Below, in pieces: positions 1-6,812 of a stretch of 32,154 nucleotides of DNA. The stretch spans positions 1-32,154 of IMG/VR virus record IMGVR_UViG_3300006793_000136, one strand, 5' to 3'. Position numbers and translations under genes: made by a program. Position 1 is the first letter of the stretch, and the number at the start of each line of letters is the position of its first letter. This DNA comes from a virus. The notes below the pieces were generated by a model that worked only from the letters and a program-made list of their open reading frames with translations, was not told the origin of the DNA and did not search any database.

Positions 1-365
1 TAAACATAATTGGTGGTACAGGAAATTATTATGCTGGTGGTGGCGGTGGTGGTATTTATCTAAGTGGTACTCCAGGTACAGGAGGTTCTAGTATAGGTGG
101 AAATGGTGGTCCAACTACTACTAATACTAATGGATTTCCAGGTGTAACAAATACAGGATCTGGTGGTGGTGGTGCCAATGCGGGTATATCACAAACAACT
201 GGATCTGGTGGATCTGGAGTTATAATATTACGTTATCCATCAGTTTATTCAGCAACTTATACGGCTGGAGGTGGAGGAATTGCAGATCCCGAACAAATAA
301 TTGGGAGTACAGGATATAAATATATAAGAATAACAGCAGGTACAGGTACTGTATCATTTTCATAA
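1..365 (+). CDS. Glycine-rich tail fibre/adhesin, C-terminal part (5' end outside window)
   Basis: Reading from base 3 gives about 120 codons to a TAA at 363-365 with no start in view, so only the C-terminal part is present. The chain is dominated by Gly, Ser, Thr and Asn, with runs such as GGGGGG. It then has the strand-like segment GSGVIILRYP and ends in a short module GYKYIRITAGTGTVSFS. The same order (Gly-rich core, GSGIVIIKY, then a FTSVGTGTLEF module) recurs in the next gene, so the two are paralogous. Gly-rich repeats of this kind form polyglycine-helix adhesin tips in T-even gp38 and related phage fibres, which makes host receptor binding the likely role. This is an inference from composition and position. 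The next gene starts 7 bases after the stop, so the two are probably co-transcribed. Confidence 0.75.
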   Translation, partial: NIIGGTGNYYAGGGGGGIYLSGTPGTGGSSIGGNGGPTTTNTNGFPGVTNTGSGGGGANAGISQTTGSGGSGVIILRYPSVYSATYTAGGGGIADPEQIIGSTGYKYIRITAGTGTVSFS

Positions 366-372
366 ATACATT

Positions 373-2133
373 ATGGCAATAACAAAGATAACAACACCCG
401 AGCTTTTAGATTTTCCAAATGATAGTACATCAAGTGCTAACACATCTGGTACTGTAATACCTACAGGCACTACGGGTTTTAACGTAGATTGTTTGATAGT
501 TGCTGGTGGTGGTGGATCTGGATATGCTGATAGTATTTATGTAACCTCAGGAGGTGGAGGAGGTGGAGGTTATCAAGAGATCACTTCTAAACTTTTACAA
601 ACAAATACTGCATATACTTTAACAGTAGGTGATGGTGGAACAGGAGGTACATCCGCCACTGTAAATGGAACTAACGGTGATAATTCTGTTTTTGATTCCA
701 TTATATCTGCTGGTGGAGGTGGAGGTGCTTCAGGCCAAAACGTTGGCGTAGGTGGTTCTGCGGGAGGTTCAGGTGGTGGAGGTAGCGGTAATAGTGGTAC
801 TTCTGTTGGAGGACTTGCAATATCTCCTTGGCAAGGTAATAATGGAGGAGATGGTGAAGATAGTGCAGGTAGTGATAATAGTGGTGGAGGTGGAGGAGCA
901 AACTCTGTAGGAGGAACTGCAACTTCAGGATCTCCAGGTAACGGAGGTGCTGGAACAACAACGTCTCTTTTCAACGGAGCTTTAAATATAGAAAGAGCTG
1001 GAGGTGGTGGTGGTGCAAATGGAAATTCAACACCTGGAGGAACAGCAACAGGTGGTGGAGGAGCTGGAGGTGAAGTAGGATCAGCTTCAGGTACAGCCGG
1101 AACAGCCAACACAGGTGGTGGAGGTGGAGGTTCTTATGGAATTGCAAATGGTGTCAATGGTGGTTCAGGAATTGTAATTATCAAATATACAACCACAGAT
1201 GTAACTAGTTTTTCAGTAACTGGAACTATAAATACTCCCACACCAATTATAGATGGGTCTTATTCTTATTTAGTATTTACTTCAGTGGGTACAGGAACTC
1301 TAGAATTTATTTTAAGTGGAAGTGTTAGACCTATTTCAAATTTAAATGAAGGTGAATTCAGATTTAATACAACAACGGATTATGTAGAATACTACGATGG
1401 TAGTGATTGGCAACAAATAGCAGATGAATATATAAGTGGTCAACCTACTACATGTTTATGTAATTACCCAACAACAGCAACTGCATTGTATCAATTTAAT
1501 GATAATGTAAATGATACTTGTGGAAATTATAACGGAATAGCATCTAATTTAAATCCTTATGTTACTGGAAAATTTGGTAAAGCAGCTAGTTTTAATGGTA
1601 CAGTGCCTAGTAGGATAGACGTTAATGGATATCCTATAGGAAATTGGAATAATGGTAGAACATTTTCATTTTGGGCTAATTGGACAAATTTTACTAATAC
1701 ATCTGTACCTTATAGTGAAATGTTTAATGATTACTTAGTAGGTCATCCAATTATTTACACTGATAATTCTGGTTTTTTTAGAATAGGATATAGTCAAACA
1801 AACGGTTCAAATAATGATTTTACTTATTGGCAATGGGTACCTGGTGCTGATATGATTACATTTAATACAGGACAATGGTATCATATAGTGTTAGCAGGTA
1901 ATGATACAAATGTAAAGTTATATGTAGATGGTATTGAACAAGGAACTCCAGCTAAAACGACCGGTGTAGGTTTTACTACAGGTGGAGTTTATAGAAACGG
2001 AGTATTTGGAGATCAAGGAGAAGGTGCTAGTTCTTATGTTTTCACAGGATTATTAGATCAAGTTAGAGTATTTCCTACTGCTTTAACAGGGTCGCAAGTA
2101 ACAGAATTATACAATGAATTAGCGTGCAATTAA
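373..2133 (+). CDS. Tail fibre/receptor-binding protein: Gly-rich domain plus LamG-like domain
   Basis: 586 residues. Residues about 45-270 are a Gly/Ser/Thr-rich low-complexity domain closing with GGSGIVIIKYTT. Residues 280-315 hold a beta module with FTSVGTGTLEF, shared with the preceding gene. Residues about 324-345 carry EGEFRFNTTTDYVEYYDGSDW, a common short module of phage fibres. From about 367 to the C terminus there is a concanavalin/LamG-type jelly roll: it opens TALYQFNDNVND and has RTFSFWANW, GQWYHIVLAG, VKLYVDGIEQG and GLLDQVRVFPTALT. LamG folds bind glycans, so surface carbohydrate recognition is inferred. It lacks the N-terminal anchor typical of T7-type fibres, so it may be an adhesin attached to another tail protein. 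The proline-rich frame opposite the Gly region is a shadow of GGN codons. Confidence 0.85.
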   Translation: MAITKITTPELLDFPNDSTSSANTSGTVIPTGTTGFNVDCLIVAGGGGSGYADSIYVTSGGGGGGGYQEITSKLLQTNTAYTLTVGDGGTGGTSATVNGTNGDNSVFDSIISAGGGGGASGQNVGVGGSAGGSGGGGSGNSGTSVGGLAISPWQGNNGGDGEDSAGSDNSGGGGGANSVGGTATSGSPGNGGAGTTTSLFNGALNIERAGGGGGANGNSTPGGTATGGGGAGGEVGSASGTAGTANTGGGGGGSYGIANGVNGGSGIVIIKYTTTDVTSFSVTGTINTPTPIIDGSYSYLVFTSVGTGTLEFILSGSVRPISNLNEGEFRFNTTTDYVEYYDGSDWQQIADEYISGQPTTCLCNYPTTATALYQFNDNVNDTCGNYNGIASNLNPYVTGKFGKAASFNGTVPSRIDVNGYPIGNWNNGRTFSFWANWTNFTNTSVPYSEMFNDYLVGHPIIYTDNSGFFRIGYSQTNGSNNDFTYWQWVPGADMITFNTGQWYHIVLAGNDTNVKLYVDGIEQGTPAKTTGVGFTTGGVYRNGVFGDQGEGASSYVFTGLLDQVRVFPTALTGSQVTELYNELACN

Positions 2134-2162
2134 AAATTCACTTAAAAACAAAGAAAAACAGG

Positions 2163-2176
2163 TAACTATATAGTTA
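2163..2176. promoter_or_regulatory. 14-bp perfect palindrome upstream of the chaperonin cluster
   Basis: TAACTATATAGTTA reads identically on both strands and lies in the 77-base gap between the fibre gene and the next ORF, 35 bases before its ATG. It is too AT-rich and loop-free to be an intrinsic terminator. A dimeric repressor operator or part of a promoter is possible. In AT-rich DNA a palindrome of this length could arise by chance, so this is a weak call. Confidence 0.25.
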
Positions 2177-2210
2177 TAAACCAAATGTCAAACAATTAAA
2201 ACCAAAACCT

Positions 2211-2498
2211 ATGACACTATTTTACCAGACTCATTCGTGGAGTAGTCAACCACAAATTTCAGAAAAAACCCAAAACCTTTGGAAGCAGATAGCGAAAAAG
2301 AAGAATTGGCGAATAACCCAATTACCTAACGGTTTTTATCAAACTGAATACCAAGATCCTGAAACTAAAGAGTGGATGGACGTAACCCGTAGAGAAACAC
2401 TCGAAGGTGCTGAAGAAGCTGTAATGGCTTCAGTAAAGCATTACGAGAAAAAAATAGAGTTCTTAAACGGTCCTAAAGTCGTTAAGACCTTTAAATAA
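2211..2498 (+). CDS. Conserved phage hypothetical protein, 95 aa
   Basis: A soluble, charged 95-residue protein with no membrane segment. The middle (WRITQLPNGFYQTEYQDPETK) looks like a small beta sheet. It is followed by a predicted helix around RRETLEGAEEAVMASVKHY, then FLNGPKVVKTFK. From memory, proteins with this WRI.QLPNG.YQTEY...RRET.EGAE pattern and the FLNGPKVVKTFK ending recur in uncultured marine phages. No function is known to me. It sits just before groEL, and the gene is somewhat richer in G/C-ending codons than the fibre genes upstream. Confidence 0.8.
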   Translation: MTLFYQTHSWSSQPQISEKTQNLWKQIAKKKNWRITQLPNGFYQTEYQDPETKEWMDVTRRETLEGAEEAVMASVKHYEKKIEFLNGPKVVKTFK

Positions 2499-2513
2499 AA
2501 TTTAAATAAATCA

Positions 2514-2531
2514 AATCTAATCTAATCTAAT
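2514..2531 (+). repeat. Pentanucleotide tandem repeat (AATCT)x3 abutting the groEL start
   Basis: Three copies of AATCT followed by AAT run directly into the groEL ATG at 2532. The start has no purine-rich Shine-Dalgarno. The array could slip and change the leader length, but nothing in the window shows that it does. Confidence 0.6.
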
Positions 2532-4103
2532 ATGTCAGACTTAATAGTCAAGAATCTTAATTTTGGGCAACAAGCTCAAAATCAAGTGTTTAAAGGAATT
2601 GATAAACTCACGCAAGCTGTTAGCTCCACTTTAGGGGCTAGTGGCAAGTGTGTTTTACTTGAAGATGATAAAGGTACCCCAGTTATAACTAAAGATGGGG
2701 TTACAGTAGCAAATTCAATAGTTTTATTAGATCCTGTAGAAAATATGGGTGCTACACTTTTAAAAGAAGCTGCAAGAAAAACAGTGAGCGAAGCAGGTGA
2801 TGGTACAACAACAGCAACAGTTTTAGCACACGCAATACTTGAAGAAGCTAAAAGTGCAGATATAAATTCTAGAGAATTAAAAGAAAATATTAATAAAGCT
2901 GTAAAAAAAGTAGTTAAATACTTAGAAAAAATTAGTATCCCTGTTAAAGGGGATATGATTGATCAAATTGCAACTATTTCTACTAATAATGAACCACAAC
3001 TTGGAAAAATTATTGGTGATGCATTCAGAGCAGTTGGTCAAACAGGGGTTGTGATGATGGAACATTCTTCATTACCTGAGACAGAAGTAGAGTTAGTAGA
3101 TGGAGTTCAGTATAATAAAGGTCTTACTAATCCTCATTTTATTACTAATAAAGCAAAAAAGACTGCAGAACTTGAAAAACCCGCAGTACTTTTAATAGAA
3201 TCTCCGATAGATAATATAAGACAAATTCAATCTATCTTAGAACATATTATAAAAAAGAATACACCTTTACTTATCATAGCAGATGTAGAAGCCCCAATAA
3301 TGGCTACTCTTGCAATGAATAAAACAAAAGGTAACATAAAAGTAAATATCATTAATGCTCCAACATTTGGAGTTAATAAAAGAGAAACATTAGATGATCT
3401 AGCTATGCTTACAGGAGCTACTGTCATAAATGAAGATCTAGGAGATGATATGGATATAATACAACCGGAATTTTTAGGGAGTTGTTTAAAGTCCGTTACT
3501 GATGAAAAAGATACTATTCTGCAAGTAGGTGAACCTACAGAAGCAGTTTTAAATGCTATAAAAGCAGTTAAAGAAGAATTAGCTAACAAACCTAATCCTG
3601 CACATCTTATAAGATTAGAAAAAAGATTAGCAAGATTATCAGCTAAAATAGCTATAGTAAAAGTAGGGGCAAATTCAGATATAGAATTAAAAGAAAAATC
3701 TGATAGAATAGAAGATGCAATTTGCGCGACAAAAGCCGCTATAAAAGAAGGTATTGTACCCGGTGGTGGTATAGCTCTACTAAACGCTGGACAAAATATT
3801 AAAACAAATACTGAAGGGGAGAAGATTTTATTAAAAGCAATAGAATCTCCATTTAGAGTTATTTTAGATAATGCTGGGATTGAATGTCCTAGTGATTCAT
3901 TGCCTAAAATAATGGGGAAATTACAAGGTAAAGGTTTAGATGTAATAACAGGTGAACCGGTTAATATGATAGAAGCCGGTATCATTGATCCTTTACTAGT
4001 AACTAAAAGTGCTTTGATAAATGCTGCTTCAGTAGCTGCAACGATATTATCAACAGATTGTGTAATCAATAATTTAAGAATTGATGAAAGCAATAGGAAA
4101 TAA
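2532..4103 (+). CDS. groEL: Phage-encoded GroEL chaperonin (60 kDa class)
   Basis: 523 residues covering all three GroEL domains. Nucleotide-site residues are kept: the TLG turn at 33-35, D55 in ITKDGVTVA, D90 in GDGTTTATVLA, D395 in RIEDAICATKAA, then VPGGGIALL and an IIDP near the end. The phosphate loop reads TLGASG instead of the usual TLGPKG. The apical domain is recognisable (DNIRQIQ..., PLLIIAD) but several hydrophobic residues that bind substrate and GroES in E. coli are replaced by eye alignment. The chain stops at ...NNLRIDESNRK and lacks the C-terminal GGM repeats. The last 20 bases overlap groES, so the order is groEL then groES, the reverse of the usual bacterial operon. Its likely job is folding phage structural proteins with the two GroES-like products encoded here. 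Confidence 0.97.
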   Translation: MSDLIVKNLNFGQQAQNQVFKGIDKLTQAVSSTLGASGKCVLLEDDKGTPVITKDGVTVANSIVLLDPVENMGATLLKEAARKTVSEAGDGTTTATVLAHAILEEAKSADINSRELKENINKAVKKVVKYLEKISIPVKGDMIDQIATISTNNEPQLGKIIGDAFRAVGQTGVVMMEHSSLPETEVELVDGVQYNKGLTNPHFITNKAKKTAELEKPAVLLIESPIDNIRQIQSILEHIIKKNTPLLIIADVEAPIMATLAMNKTKGNIKVNIINAPTFGVNKRETLDDLAMLTGATVINEDLGDDMDIIQPEFLGSCLKSVTDEKDTILQVGEPTEAVLNAIKAVKEELANKPNPAHLIRLEKRLARLSAKIAIVKVGANSDIELKEKSDRIEDAICATKAAIKEGIVPGGGIALLNAGQNIKTNTEGEKILLKAIESPFRVILDNAGIECPSDSLPKIMGKLQGKGLDVITGEPVNMIEAGIIDPLLVTKSALINAASVAATILSTDCVINNLRIDESNRK

Positions 4104-4344
4104 TATTATAATTAAACCTGAGAAAGTAAAAACCGATAAAACAAAAGGGGGATTACTAATTATTGAAAAAGATCGTGAAGATATAAGATACAGAAAAGCT
4201 ATTATAATTTCTGTAAGTGATGATATAAAAGGTTTAAAACAAGATGATGTGATTTATTATGACAGACACGCAGGTCATGGTATTGAATTCAACAAAGATA
4301 AATTTACTCTTATTAAATTACAAGATGTTGTTGTTGTTTTATGA
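4084..4344 (+). CDS. groES: GroES co-chaperonin
   Basis: 86 residues counting from ATG 4084; an in-frame TTG sits just before it but ATG is the better start. It overlaps the end of groEL by 20 bases. The N terminus GNNIIIKPEKV matches the strand HDRVIVKR of bacterial GroES. A mobile loop candidate GGLLI (residues 22-26) corresponds to the GGIVL that contacts GroEL. The second half has KQDDVIYYDRHAGHGIEF and ends DVVVVL, like VGDIVIFNDGYG...DILAIVE. It should form the heptameric lid of the neighbouring GroEL. The acidic/basic stretch EKDREDIRYRK after the loop differs from host GroES. Its TGA overlaps the next ATG (ATGA), suggesting coupled translation. Confidence 0.9.
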   Translation: MKAIGNNIIIKPEKVKTDKTKGGLLIIEKDREDIRYRKAIIISVSDDIKGLKQDDVIYYDRHAGHGIEFNKDKFTLIKLQDVVVVL

Positions 4345-4787
4345 GAAAATTAGATTCAAGTACTATAAAGGATTTAAACTTATTAAAACACTATCGGCTT
4401 ATAAGAAAATGGGCTTGTAGAAACAATGACTTAAACGATGCGGATTTAGAACTATTAATATACTTCGATTGTATGGATCTTTTTACTAAGCAAGATTTTA
4501 AGATCGGTACTTATGCTTACAGTTGGGATAATAGACGCTGGAACAAAATGATAAAAAACAATTGGATTGTAGTTTGGAGAAATCGAAACAGAACAACTCA
4601 GAAGTACAATATCTATAAAGTTTCTTTCAAGTGTAGACAACTAATAGCAAGAATGTACCGAATTATGCTTGGAGAAGAAGATGTTCCAACAAGTAAAAGA
4701 AGAAATTCTATTATGCATGGAAAAACTTATACAGATAAAGTTTTAATAACCGCAATAAAAAACGTTAACAAAGATAAAAATAGATAA
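4341..4787 (+). CDS. Probable winged-helix (MarR-like) DNA-binding phage protein
   Basis: 148 residues, rich in Lys, Arg, Asn and aromatics. Helix-rich residues 10-50 (HYRLIRKWA, DADLELLIYFDCMDLF) are followed by WDNRRWNKMIKNNWI, which looks like a recognition helix, and then NRTTQKYNIYKVSFK, which would be a wing hairpin. This arrangement resembles MarR-type winged helices, and I recall near-identical conserved proteins in uncultured marine phages with the endings LGEEDVPTS and NVNKDK. Regulation of late genes or a role in packaging are both possible. Start overlaps the groES stop by 4 bases. Confidence 0.6.
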   Translation: MRKLDSSTIKDLNLLKHYRLIRKWACRNNDLNDADLELLIYFDCMDLFTKQDFKIGTYAYSWDNRRWNKMIKNNWIVVWRNRNRTTQKYNIYKVSFKCRQLIARMYRIMLGEEDVPTSKRRNSIMHGKTYTDKVLITAIKNVNKDKNR

Positions 4788-4788
4788 A

Positions 4789-5355
4789 ATGAGTAAAAGT
4801 CCATTAAATCATAATCCTTTTGGAAGTATAGGCAAACAAATGAGAATGAGTAAAAAAAATAATTCTCAAGCAAATCAATTTCAAGGAGCATTAGGTAAAA
4901 TAAAATCTTTAGCACAAAATGATGTGGCTCAAGATCCACTAGGTCTTTTACCAGATCAAAGTATCACTAGTCAAGCAGCTAATATAACTGGTAGTAATCA
5001 AAGTATTACTGGCCAAGCAGCTAATATAGCTGGTAGTATGATGCGTAAAAAATCTAATCAAGGAATAGCAAATAGTGCTGTATCTGCAGTAGCACAAGGT
5101 ACGGGATTAAATACTTTAACTCAAGGTCCTTCGGCATCATCTACAACTGAAGCTTTAAATGCTGGAGATTATCGTCCCATGGGTGTTAGTCAAGCTTTTT
5201 TAATGAAAAGTCCTTTAAAACAAAATCACGGCGGATATCCTTCTACAAGAACAATAAAAGAAAGAGTAAAAGCAAAACAAACAAATAACCCTAGTGATAG
5301 AAACTCTAGTAATAGCAACTTAAGAAAGAGAGTAAAAGCAAGTCAAAATACATAG
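4789..5355 (+). CDS. Low-complexity basic virion-region protein with KSPL motifs
   Basis: 188 residues, rich in Ser, Asn, Gln, Ala and Lys, probably largely disordered. It opens MSKSPLNHNPFG and has a second copy of the motif, MKSPLKQN, at 139-146. Residues 57-84 are two 14-residue repeats of the form QSIT.QAANI.GS. The C terminus has two short basic repeats, RVKAKQ and RVKASQ. There is no recognisable enzyme or membrane domain. Short proteins with K.SPL/SPF motifs recur in marine phage structural regions as I remember them, so a minor virion or head-interior protein is possible. One base separates it from the previous stop. Confidence 0.6.
   Translation: MSKSPLNHNPFGSIGKQMRMSKKNNSQANQFQGALGKIKSLAQNDVAQDPLGLLPDQSITSQAANITGSNQSITGQAANIAGSMMRKKSNQGIANSAVSAVAQGTGLNTLTQGPSASSTTEALNAGDYRPMGVSQAFLMKSPLKQNHGGYPSTRTIKERVKAKQTNNPSDRNSSNSNLRKRVKASQNT
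4957..5040 (+). repeat. Two tandem 42-bp coding repeats
   Basis: Two 42-base units (4957-4998 and 4999-5040) within the KSPL protein encode QSITSQAANITGSN and QSITGQAANIAGSM. Most of the differences are single substitutions, indicating a recent in-frame duplication. Confidence 0.8.
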
Positions 5356-5366
5356 AAAAATAAATT

Positions 5367-5606
5367 ATGAAAAGTAACTCACCATTTTTAAAAACAATAT
5401 CAGAAATAAGGGAAGAACCAGGAATGTCAAATGCTGGTAAATACCCTAATGTAAATAAATCAGAATTTTGTGGACCAAAAGGTACATTTCCTGTTAATAC
5501 ATTAAAAAGAGCTAAGTCTGCTCTTCAATTAGCTCACAACGCTAAAAATCCTGATAAAATAAAAGCTTGTGTACATAGAAAATATCCACAACTAAAAAAA
5601 GACTAA
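5367..5606 (+). CDS. Small conserved phage protein with NAGKYP...CGPKGTFPV motif
   Basis: 79 residues, basic. It opens MKSNSPFLK, another SPF-type N terminus. The core NAGKYPNVNKSEFCGPKG is followed by TFPVNTLKRAKSALQLAHNA, and it ends in CVHRKYPQLKKD. The helical C-terminal part (Pro-Val-Asn, then a helix of about 20 residues, then Cys-x-x-x-KYP) resembles the small domain found at the C terminus of many phage head and hypothetical proteins. That resemblance is from memory. No catalytic residues are evident. It could act as a DNA-condensing or head-associated protein given its charge, but that is speculation. The stop overlaps the next small ORF (TAATG). Confidence 0.65.
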   Translation: MKSNSPFLKTISEIREEPGMSNAGKYPNVNKSEFCGPKGTFPVNTLKRAKSALQLAHNAKNPDKIKACVHRKYPQLKKD

Positions 5607-5674
5607 TGACAAGCTATTTAATAGCAGGTATAGTTATATTTTTATTTATAATTATACTAGAAAACGCATTATAA
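5606..5674 (+). CDS. 22-residue single-span membrane microprotein
   Basis: The ATG at 5606 overlaps the preceding TAA (TAATG), a common translational-coupling arrangement in this window. The product is MTSYLIAGIVIFLFIIILENAL: 22 residues, almost all a single hydrophobic helix with a polar start and an acidic end. It could be a small holin-associated or lysis-modulating peptide. The AT-rich reading (Ile, Leu and Phe codons) could also arise by chance. The coupling and the absence of any other gene in this 85-base gap are the main support. Confidence 0.5.
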   Translation: MTSYLIAGIVIFLFIIILENAL

Positions 5675-5691
5675 CAATTAAACAAATAATC

Positions 5692-5913
5692 ATGCATCAA
5701 GATAAAGCATACAACAAAGCAAGTAAAGAAAAGAAAATAGGTATTGTAGGGGAATCTCATATATGGGACGGTCCTTTAAATCAAGAAGGTCGTATTCATG
5801 GAGTAGGATCTAGTTCAGGGATAACAGGTATGCAAGTATCTAAATTTCCTAAATCAGCCCTAGACATGCAAGTTAAATTACCTATAACTGCTATTGTACA
5901 AGGAGATAAATAA
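5692..5913 (+). CDS. Hypothetical small phage protein, 73 aa
   Basis: A soluble 73-residue protein: basic N terminus (HQDKAYNKASKEKK), then glycine-containing IGIVGESHIWDGPLNQEG and a Ser/Gly stretch, ending in predicted strands (MQVKLPITAIVQGDK). No domain is recognised. The start follows an A-rich leader (ATTAAACAAATAATC) without a Shine-Dalgarno. It belongs to the run of short, closely spaced genes between the chaperonin cluster and the holin. Confidence 0.6.
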   Translation: MHQDKAYNKASKEKKIGIVGESHIWDGPLNQEGRIHGVGSSSGITGMQVSKFPKSALDMQVKLPITAIVQGDK

Positions 5914-5930
5914 TTTTTAAAACAATAAAT

Positions 5931-6164
5931 ATGGAAAAAGGACATTTCGGAGAATATTCTGGTAATGCTAGACATTCTCATACACCTGTTACTAAAAGTA
6001 ACGTTCATGCATCTGAAAGAGATGATGCAGCACATATAGATTATCTTAAAAGAGATGTTCTTTGGGATAACAAACATCACCATAGTGATATAGACATGAC
6101 AGCTGATGAAAAACATATATCTAAATTAGCTGGAGATATTAAATACGATAAAAAACACCACTAA
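5931..6164 (+). CDS. Hypothetical histidine-rich small protein, 77 aa
   Basis: 77 residues with unusually many His (HSH, HHH, DKKHH at the C terminus) and many Asp/Lys, with no hydrophobic core long enough for a membrane span. No family recognised. The His clusters could bind metal ions, but no spaced catalytic motif is visible. One base separates its stop from the next gene's ATG. Small size, charge and neighbours suggest an accessory virion or regulatory protein. Confidence 0.6.
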   Translation: MEKGHFGEYSGNARHSHTPVTKSNVHASERDDAAHIDYLKRDVLWDNKHHHSDIDMTADEKHISKLAGDIKYDKKHH

Positions 6165-6165
6165 A

Positions 6166-6747
6166 ATGAGTAAAACTCCATTTTATAAAACGGGAATTAG
6201 TAATTCACCTTTTCATACACATGAACCCGGTCATAACGAAGATCCTAGAGCTGGATTAGATCCTAGATTTCAATATAGTGACAGTGGTAGACCTGTTAAT
6301 ATAATTGATTCGAGAGGAGGATGGAAACCAGGCCAAAAAACAGTAACAGATGCTAAAAGTGGAACAGGTATGTTTGATCCAAATTTAGAGAGTAATAAAT
6401 CTTGGGCAGGTTTTATAAGAACTGGGGGAACTGATGCGAGAAAAATAAGTGGAGAAGAATTTGGAAATCTTACATTTAAAGATGTACAAAAAATGAATTT
6501 ACAACAAATCAATATACCTGGTCAAGACCCTCAAAGATTTAGTGGTAGTACTACACGTCGTAGTAATACATTTGATAATTATGGTGGTAGTAGTAAATCT
6601 TTAACTAAAAGTGAATTTAAAAGTATGCAAAGAAGTTATAAAAAGCATTTATTTAACAGAACTCAAAATGCAACAATGCAACAAAATGCTATTGATTATG
6701 CTGCTGCTGATGGTGAACTTAGGAAACCTAAACCTATTAAAACGTAA
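6166..6747 (+). CDS. Hypothetical protein with KTPF/NSPF N terminus, 193 aa
   Basis: 193 residues, Gly/Ser/Asn/Arg-rich, probably with little regular structure. The N terminus MSKTPFYKTGISNSPFH has two copies of the [ST]PF motif seen in neighbouring products. The middle (GNLTFKDVQKMNLQQINIPG) may be helical, and residues from about 145 (LTKSEFKSMQRSYKKHL) form a basic helix. No enzyme motif. The shared N terminus and location in the late region suggest a minor virion component. Confidence 0.6.
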   Translation: MSKTPFYKTGISNSPFHTHEPGHNEDPRAGLDPRFQYSDSGRPVNIIDSRGGWKPGQKTVTDAKSGTGMFDPNLESNKSWAGFIRTGGTDARKISGEEFGNLTFKDVQKMNLQQINIPGQDPQRFSGSTTRRSNTFDNYGGSSKSLTKSEFKSMQRSYKKHLFNRTQNATMQQNAIDYAAADGELRKPKPIKT

Positions 6748-6762
6748 AACAGAATAGAACTG

Positions 6763-6812
6763 TATAAATCTAACCAAACATAAACATTAACAATAACAAA
6801 ACAATAACAAAA
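6763..6812 (+). promoter_or_regulatory. 50-nt G-free leader before the 116-aa gene
   Basis: From 6763 up to the ATG at 6813 the + strand contains no G and has ACAATAACA repeated. With no G it can hardly fold, and it contains no Shine-Dalgarno. Unstructured A-rich leaders of this type drive strong translation in Bacteroidota, so the downstream protein may be abundant. Confidence 0.4.

Noticed and set aside
573-1112. Long proline-rich frame on the - strand
   Set aside because: It is the reverse of GGN-rich codons in the tail fibre gene, giving Pro/Leu/Ser low complexity; no independent start context or family.
1-2133. Possible diversity-generating retroelement target in the adhesin genes
   Set aside because: No reverse transcriptase, template repeat or adenine-biased duplicate was seen in the window.
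4081-4083. TTG as the groES start codon
   Set aside because: ATG follows immediately at 4084 and gives the usual GroES N-terminal length.
3227-4093. 288-codon - strand frame opposite groEL
   Set aside because: GroEL on the + strand is unambiguous; the opposite frame is hydrophobic low-complexity with no recognisable motif.
4957-5040. Possible CRISPR-like repeat
   Set aside because: The two units are directly adjacent with no spacers and are in frame within a coding sequence.
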